In this document: in pieces, positions 23,101 through 32,100 of the stretch
Layout of the letters: each line of letters opens with the position of its first letter
Position numbering within the stretch: the stretch's first letter is position 1
DNA from: Saccoglossus kowalevskii
Taxonomy: Eukaryota; Hemichordata; Enteropneusta; Harrimaniidae
Length of the DNA stretch: 43,565 nucleotides
Assembly: GCF_000003605.2 (NCBI RefSeq)
Contig: NW_003131864.1
Span: 30,084-73,648 of the forward strand
Direction: 5' to 3'
Notes under the pieces: model-generated
Seen by the model: only the letters and a program-made list of their open reading frames with translations
Databases searched by the model: none
What the model was told of the DNA's origin: nothing
Program-made: the position numbers and the translations under genes

Positions 23101-26100
23101 ACAGAAATGGTCACAAAAAATATACACATTTTATTACAATATTAATTACGTACCACCGGAATTTATAAGGTTAAAAATATTAGAGTTTGTTGGAACACAA
23201 TCAAAGTCAAAATATTCATCATTGACCCCACTGACGAATGTGTTGAATCGTATGCAAACTCTTGATTGAAAGCACTTTTTGCTATGATGTTTTGACCACA
23301 ATTTGACCTACACCAATGTCCAATGACTAAATGGGTCAAGTCTGTTATTAACCAATCAGAATGCTGTGTTGTACCAAGGCAATTCTTCGAAAATTCTCGA
23401 AGACTTTCTGGCATGGTTTTTTTTCAAAAAACTGGTAACTAGCAATTTTTGATAGGTAAACTGAATATGGCATGAAATATTCACCACATTTAACTTTTCT
23501 TAACAGGTCATTGTAGTGTATCATGTAAAAACGATTACCAGTATACATTAACAAAGACCAAGTTTTAAATTATTGTCATTTTTAAAGGGTGGACGCTTTG
23601 CCGAATGTGACCCTGAATATAAAAATTGCGCAAAAGTAGGTGGGGGAGGGCACTTGACCGAGCATTGGCGCTAACACAGTCAAGTACTATCCATGAAATC
23701 AAGCAACAGGTGTTGGGTTACTATAATATTCAAAATTCTGAAATCAAAATATATGGTTTTGAGTATTTTACAATTAGTTCCTATGGCAGAAACATTCCAT
23801 CATATCTCAAAAGTTTGTTTGGTAACCTATGCTAAAAAAATATACGTAGTATTATGGCTGTCAAATTGGCCAATTTTAGTTACAAGTTATCCAAGGAATT
23901 TCCTGTTTACATGGATTCCTATGCAAAATGTTCCAAAATGGCCGCTCTTTTGATTATTTTGCACATGTTTTCTTGAAAACACAACCTTTTTTATGTTAAT
24001 GACATGTTTTTGAATCATTACACAACAATATTTGAAAATGATTTACTGTGATAATTATTATAGCGAACTACCATGACTACAAACATTTGACAAAACCAAA
24101 TGTAATATGCCAGGCTTGATAACAATTCAAGATATGAGCTATGTGGTTATCACTTTATACTCAATTTACTGGTAAACTACATAGGTCATGTGATGTACAT
24201 AAAAACACCAAGAAAATACAATGATTTACCGTAGTTGTCCGAGTATATACCCCTCCGGAAAAACGGAAAAAATTGACAACAAATTAGGGGGGGGGGGCTT
24301 GAAAAACGGATAAAAGTTAAAACTAGAAAAACTATGCAAATACAAAGTCCTTGCTTATTTGCAAAGCATGTATTACAAGCATTTTAGAATACAACAATAA
24401 TTTTGTGTAATCACGATTACTAACCAAGAAAAAAAACAAACATTTCTTAGCATTCACAACGTTCTACCACAGTCCCTCTATCCCCGGTGTTCCGAGTGGT
24501 AATCCCTGACAGAGGTACCTCAAATTTAAGCATGATATTCACGAATAATAATGTCAATATGCCACTATGGAAAGACTTGCCGGCTAAAGAACTGTGTTTT
24601 GCTTCTAAATCTATAGAAAGTATCAAAATATAGTTTTTTTTCGGTAGAATATGAAGGGAACAATGAATCAAACATTTCAAGAGACTATGCTTCGCAGAAA
24701 GCCATACCCAGCGTAGTTCGAGTACAGCTGGTAATTCACACCTTAGACAATAGCCGTTTCCAGACCGGGGATAGAGGGACTGTGTATGTAAGATGCAATC
24801 GGTTAAAATATATTTTTTCATATTTGAGAAACAGCACGAGGATAACCCTCCTCAAATGCAAATGACAGATGGGATCTTGTTCAGTAGGAGAATGTCACGA
24901 AACTTGTTTTCACCCCGGAATAGTGTCATTTTCTCTCGTAATAGAGGATGAATTCCACTTCGTTTTAAAATGCCATATGTATGAAAACATTAGAAATTTT
25001 TTTTTTACCCTCATGGTCATATACATGTACTTATCCAAAATTAAAAAAATTGTATTCCATTATATCAAATAAATCTGACCAAATAATCACAAAACTAACA
25101 ATGTTTGTACATAAAGCACAAATTCTGAGACAAGAATGTATTAACATAAGGTGACTTTTGACCTCAGGAAAGAATAGTTATGTATTTATTTTTCTTTGTA
25201 TTTTGTGATATGGACCAGTGGCCTTTAAGAACAAATAAAGATTCTTCGTCTTCTAAATTTTCTTTCGTAATTGTGTTCACTGTCGCCTCCAATCTACAAT
25301 TATGTAATTATGGTAATGAGAACAGTAAATGCTATTTTGAAGAGAAAAAACAAATCATGTGGCTTGCTCACTCTCGATGAGATCTTGACAGCCATTTGCG
25401 TCAAGATCCATTAGCATATTAAATATATAAAGGTCATAGTACTCACTTTTATTGGGATCGGCATTATCCAAAATCCTTTCTTTGGGAAAAGCAGTGAAAC
25501 AAACAATTCTAAGCTCAGGGAATTTAGTCTGGAAATAATGTTTCCACGCTACCACCAAAGAGGATGGAGCCAAGTCTATTTTGTTGAGAACTAATATAAG
25601 TTGTTTTTTAAGATCCTTAATGACATAGTTATAAAGCGCTGGAGAGAAATGCAATATAGGATGCCGTATATCAGTAATTAGTAGAACAATATCGGACATT
25701 TCTAAAACACGCCATAGTTGCCGCCAAGTCTGAAAAACAAAACAAAAAATATCAAAATGAGAATCTTTCAATACGCTAAGATAGCAACAGTGGAAAAACT
25801 TGTTAAAAGTTAATAATTAAGCATGTTACTATAGCAAATTATACATATTCTGAAAGCTTAGATATACATGTAAGCAAATATGGTAGTGCATATACTGTAG
25901 TAATGTTTCTTTAATGGTTTATCTGACAGTCGATGTCGTTGTATGCTTTTTTTTTATTCCGACTATTGAAATTTCTGTTTTTTAACACTTTTTGTGAAAG
26001 TGCCCTGTAAATTACACAAAACATTCATAACGCTATAGACGATCACGTCTCAGTTTCTTTTTATCTGCCTTTGTTTTCTTGTCTCAACTGAAAAACTACA

Positions 26101-29100
26101 GACATGCCACTGACAATGCATGATGTACATTTGCACATTGAAAGATAAAAATAATATATGGTAGCCCAAAAATGAGCATTTGTACTGTTAAAAATGAACA
26201 TTTAACGTCGTGCAAATGACCTCTAGCTCTCAAACACAAATGCCCATATTTGGTCAGGAGAATAAACAAATTAATCAGAATGAACAGTACTAACCTCTAA
26301 ATTGTGTTCAAAATAACTTAGTTCTTTTGGTGTATATTTATCATAAATATTTTCTAAGTATTCGTTGAAATAAATTTCCTCTCTTTTCTCAACCTGTTCT
26401 TTGGTTAAAGAATATTCCCATGGTGGTCTCTTAGGCATGTCTAACACGGATCCGGGTTTGTAAATATCATCAATATCAACTTCTAAATTCTCCTGTGATT
26501 TGAATAGGAATAATGTTGATTAAAACGATTTACGAACACGAGTGATTTATACATGTAGCACATCAGGAAACAGGGGCGCAGCGCCCTCATGCCATGGTCA
26601 TGCGCACCCTTACCCTGGGGAGCAGATCCTCCTGCAACCATAAAATTCTGATTGACCAGGGATCACATGTGGACTCAGTCTTCAACTGTGACCTGTATGA
26701 TAGTAATTTTGGCCCCAAGGAAGCCATAGAATGCACCATTTTAACTTAGAATTATCAAACACCCTGGTAGGGAGAACCCTATCTCCCCCATTTAGTGGCA
26801 CCGCTGAATTGCAGTGCTCCCTCTTGCAGTTTTTTTCTAGAAAAAACCCTGGCACATAAATATATATTAGCATTAAGAAAACTAATAACTTGTATTTCTA
26901 CTGTAAAACCATTTATTTTCACTGCATTTGATTTTACTATTTTGAGCATATTCACTGTGTTTTAATTTCACAAATTTATCAAGGAAACAATGAGCTTCTC
27001 CTTATCAGTGAAAATAACAAAATTAAAAAACCAGGTGAATAATCACTGCAGTTACAGTACATCTTTACCTAGCCCCGACCCTTTTTAGATTTTAAAAATA
27101 TAGTACTGACACAATATTTTAATATCTTGATAATTAATCTCTATCATTTCTGTTGAAGCAATCAAATGTTCTGTGATGGTAATTGTTATTCACATATTCA
27201 TGATACACATACATACATGTTTGTTTGTTTGTATTTTACAACTGTTTTTTTTTTTTGTAATTTCTTTATTTTCTTGGGCATTCAATAAATGTGTACATTT
27301 TAAAACAGACAGATAAAAACTCTAAGCAGTCCATTAAAAAAAATATTGTGATTTTAAACATGGAAGGCAAACCTTAAAAGAGAAGAGGAATTTTTTAATT
27401 AGCAATTAGCTTGTAATTAAGACATTCCCCACTTACTGAATATGTAACTATAGCAACATACTTTAGAGGAGGGACAATTTACAAGGTTTTAAATTTACTG
27501 GTTTGATAAGAAAACTATACATCCTATTGCTAACACATCATCTACAGAAAGCCTCCAAAGACATACTAAAATCAGTAGGAAAAAAAGAAGCCAGTATATA
27601 ATGTGTTAACTTTACATATTCACTGGTTTTTAATTACCGGGGTAAAGCGTGGTGGTCGTAGTGCAGCGCGTGTTCGAATTTCCTGTAAATAAACAATTAA
27701 TAATAGACGCGTTGTGTACGTCACTATGAGTCCCATATCGAACAGGACGCGACGTGACGACCACCGCCCTTTAACCTTTGAGCGTTAAAATTTTTTCACC
27801 ATTCATAATTTTTAAATTCGTATATTTTTTTTGAAATAGATGTGTAGCTAATAGGAAATTATGTCCATTCGATACAAAATTATCAAAACATTTTTACAGG
27901 ATAAATGTTGCACAAAAATTTTGTCTAAAAAACATTATGCTGCTTTAAAGGTTATTAGCACATATAGCTATAAAATAAGTAAAGAAAACCATTAGTATTG
28001 CTAATAAATTAGTTGTAACAATATACATTTCAGAATATACCTGACTGGTTTGTTATTTACCGGTAATGAAGAGGATATGTTCAGACACAATTGGAGATGT
28101 TACCTGGTTATCATTCACACTACAACACTGAAGCAGTCACAATTGTTTTGCAAGACAATAAGCTACAAACTGACTTTGATTTTTTTTTATTAGAATTTTG
28201 TTTTTAAGTTATTGCAGCAAGACGTCAAACAGGTCATAGGAATTGATATTGAACAAATTAATGGGCTCTGATTTATGATAATGTGAATCAATAATCCCAG
28301 TCATATTTCATAGCACAATGTCTTGCAAAAAATGTGTGGAAAATTCAGTAATATAAAGTTGAGCGAAAGACTGGAAACCGCTGATTACTTTGTGAAAGGA
28401 AAGTCTTGAGAAAGCCATAAACAAAAATGCACAGACCTAATCTCTACAATATTGCAGCTCAATGTATACATGTACATTGCTATAATTAAATGATTCACAA
28501 AGTAGAGAATGTGCTAATTGAATATTTTCCGTAACCAGCAACGTTTTCCACAATCATGAAAAATAATACTGTAAAAGGACTAATTTTCACTGGGTTTAAA
28601 TTTCGCTGATTTAGCATTTCAGGCATATTCAGTGGGTTTTAAATTCACGGTTTTATCATTCAAATAATGTGTTCTATGCTCAATTTTACATATTCACTGG
28701 GTTTTAATTTAGCGCATTTTACAGTTGAGCGAAATAAGCGTCATTATTTCAGACATGAGTTAAGCAGGATTCAAGATGTCGATAACTTGAAACACATTTC
28801 ACAGTTAAAATATTTTGTTTCCGTTGACAGAATGTTATCATGATTCATGTCACTTCACATAAGTGCACCATTTTCAAACTCTTAGGGTATAGGGAAGAAA
28901 TGTGTTAATTTGCTTGAAAACAGGCGAGGTAAAAAGCTGATTTTAACATAGGGCTCTATGGAAAAGATGTGAGCACCCCCCCCCCTTCCCCCAAACGCCC
29001 TCTATAGTTCAATTTTCTATCCCACAACCCTTTGCAAAATCCAATATGGAGTTTCTTCCCTATATAGATTATTTCCATACTATACAAGTGTACACATACA

Positions 29101-32100
29101 TATCTATGTAGCTCACTTCTTGATCTGCCTTTCACTGCTCTTGCTATTAACAGAACAATAATAGATGTAATATTTTACTCAAATTTCTCTGAAGAACCTA
29201 CTTTGACCACTTGAACAAAATTACTGATTAGCTACTACCGATAGTATTAGAAACGCATCTCCAACAGAAGCACATGTAAACCAACATGTACAGTTGTTTG
29301 CATTGTATGTTTAATAGATTATTTAAATATAACCACATGTACAGACACATCTATGCCATTCACACATATTAATTGAGCAAATACAAATCCCATAATACAT
29401 TAATACTGAAGGCCACTTTAATTTCGAGAGACAAATGTTTGCGAGTCAGAAAAGATCATGAGATGGACATTTCATTTACCGGTAGATCTTGAGACAAAAT
29501 ATCGTTCTCACAAATTTCATTTAATTATCAAGAACGAGAATAGACAATTTTCGATTCACTACAAGATCTCACGTATTGCGCGAACGTCTGCCACAAAAAT
29601 CAAACAATTTGATTTTGAATTTTAATTCCATTCTTATAGCTCATTGTTGAAATGTCGGTCTTTCAGAGGAAGATATTGCTTTGGAATACCGTTACTTCAT
29701 CAGCACTGACCATCATCAAAGTTGAATAGCACATTATTGGGTGTGAAAATACTTTCAAAATACTTTCATGTTCGTTGAATCCTACACAAGGTTTGATGTC
29801 ACTACGCTAGCTGCTATGACTTTTGTTTGTTCCATTTTTACACAATTTCATGCATAACGCAGGATTTCGTAGTGAACAAAAAATAAAACAGTGATTAAAG
29901 CAATTTTAATACATAATTGCAAAACAGGAATAGAATTAAACTTATAAAAAGGTCAAAAATATTTATGCAGAATGTGCAAGACATGTGTGATGCCATTTGG
30001 GATTGCATGTTTGTGTTATGCAAGTTTATGGGAGGAGCTATAGCTCTTATGTGTTCACAAAATCCTAATTTCTGAAAATAACAAATTTAATGTCACAAAA
30101 TATATCAGAAATTACTAAAATACCATTCCAGAGACTAAAGACCAACACAAGAAGAGCTATGAACCCAAATAAAATTTTGGACCCAAAATAGTCCATGCTA
30201 TAACCTTTTCACCACCAAACTTTCTCGCTCGAAAACTGCCTGCACTTTTTCTTATTCTTCAATATTTCTGGACATGAACCCACATTTTTAGAGTCAACAG
30301 AAAAAATTTGAGTCAATTTTCAGTTTATACTAAAAAAAATTGGTTATTTTGTCTCAATCTTCTGAAGGAAAACAAACTTCAGACTTGAAGGGGAATATTT
30401 TGTGAATTTTGTGATGAAAACAGGGAACTGGTGATGAAAAAGATAAGCAAAAGACCTTACATAATTGTGTACAAACTAGCCACAAGAATGCAGGCAAATA
30501 TGATACTGTTATTACAGAGGATTGTAGTTTGAATGAAATCTATTCAAGCATGAACTATTTATCACAAATACACATATCAAACTGGTCTGATGACTAAAAA
30601 TAGTCAAGAGTGGAAACCAAGCAACGACCAATCATCAGTTTAATGCCTTTTAGTGACTGTAGAAATGATTAACTCAACACAGGAATAATGTATTTTTGTA
30701 AGATTACTCATGGTAAAAGAATCTAGCAGAAGAACTGGCTGAAAGTAAGATGGTAATACCTCACTACGGCAATTATATCATTTACAGTAGAAATATTCAC
30801 CGAGTTTATTTTAGCACATTTGATGTTACAGGAATATTTATTAGGTTTCATATTTGTATTTTATATTTGATTATCTTTTTAGGTTTGTGAAAAAAAAAGA
30901 TTCTGTAGTTAAATATGTGTATTCACTAGGTTTTAACTAATTTAATGCACTTACATAGCCCCGGCCAGTTTTAATCCTGCATTTTGAGATTATTCAAATA
31001 CAAAGTAGATTTATTTATCTTGGGGTATTACATGACATATCGAGGTTATCACAAGAATATCGCATAGTATGCACAGAAGCAGTACAGTGATCATATTGAC
31101 TGGCACATAGCGGTTAATGCAATTCTGTACTGCCTAAGTGCATACTTTCTGGTAATTCTTGTAATGACCTTATTATACATCTTTTCTCTGTTTGTAGTAA
31201 TACATGCAATTTAAGAAAATAATTAATTTAATGAAAGATAACAGCCAAGAATTCCAACAAAAAAAAACATTTGCACTGTGCAGATGTCTGCATTTAGAGG
31301 CAGTTTGTCAACTTCATTCATCCTATGGAAAATGAGATGATCAGTATGGGGTTAGAACTAAGGAATTAAACTATAGAATGATTATCAACAGATAATGTTT
31401 CATTCAACAAGGCCAATGTTATACATGTATAAGGAAAAGACATCAGATTGCGGGATAATAAATGTAAAGCAATGTAATTGTTGAAATCTTGAAACTATGC
31501 AGTATTCTGATTGATCAATGTAAGCAGATTGAACTTTGACATGAATGACAGTCTCACGATATACATCAATATCCTGGAATATAGTTTTACCGTACTCGAC
31601 TGTGTTAGCGCCATGCTCAGCTAAGCGCCCATCTCCCACTTTTGGGACATTTCTATTTTTGGGTTCACTTTCGGCTAAGCACCCATCCCCTTCAAAATGA
31701 CCCTAATTTGACTGTCGTAAAACTTTGTTTTTGATCAATGTTTAACTTTTCCAAATACCGGTAATCGTTTTTATATGATACAGCATGGATATCGACCATC
31801 GTGAATCTGTTGTGAATGCGTAAACCACGGTAACTGTGCGAAAACTACGCTTTGACAATTATCTGTTAATGAAAGTGAAATGCGGTAAATACTTCATGCC
31901 ATATTCAGTTTACCTATGAAAATTGCTAGTTACTAATTTTTTCAAAAATCATGCTATTTATTCGGTGGTATACTTCTTGTAAGATCTGTAGCTAGGATTT
32001 ACATTATTTTGAATATTAATGTTGGTTTCAGATGTTAACTAACATAAGTGTGATTTATAATGCCTATATACATAAGGCATTATTTCTAATTCTCCCAACT

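Noticed and set aside
24447-24821. 124-codon minus-strand frame
   Set aside because: It is essentially the body of the inverted-repeat element at 24468-24784; no domain is recognisable.
26575-26870. CAGGGGCGCAGCG as a possible hAT left end
   Set aside because: No complementary right end was found.
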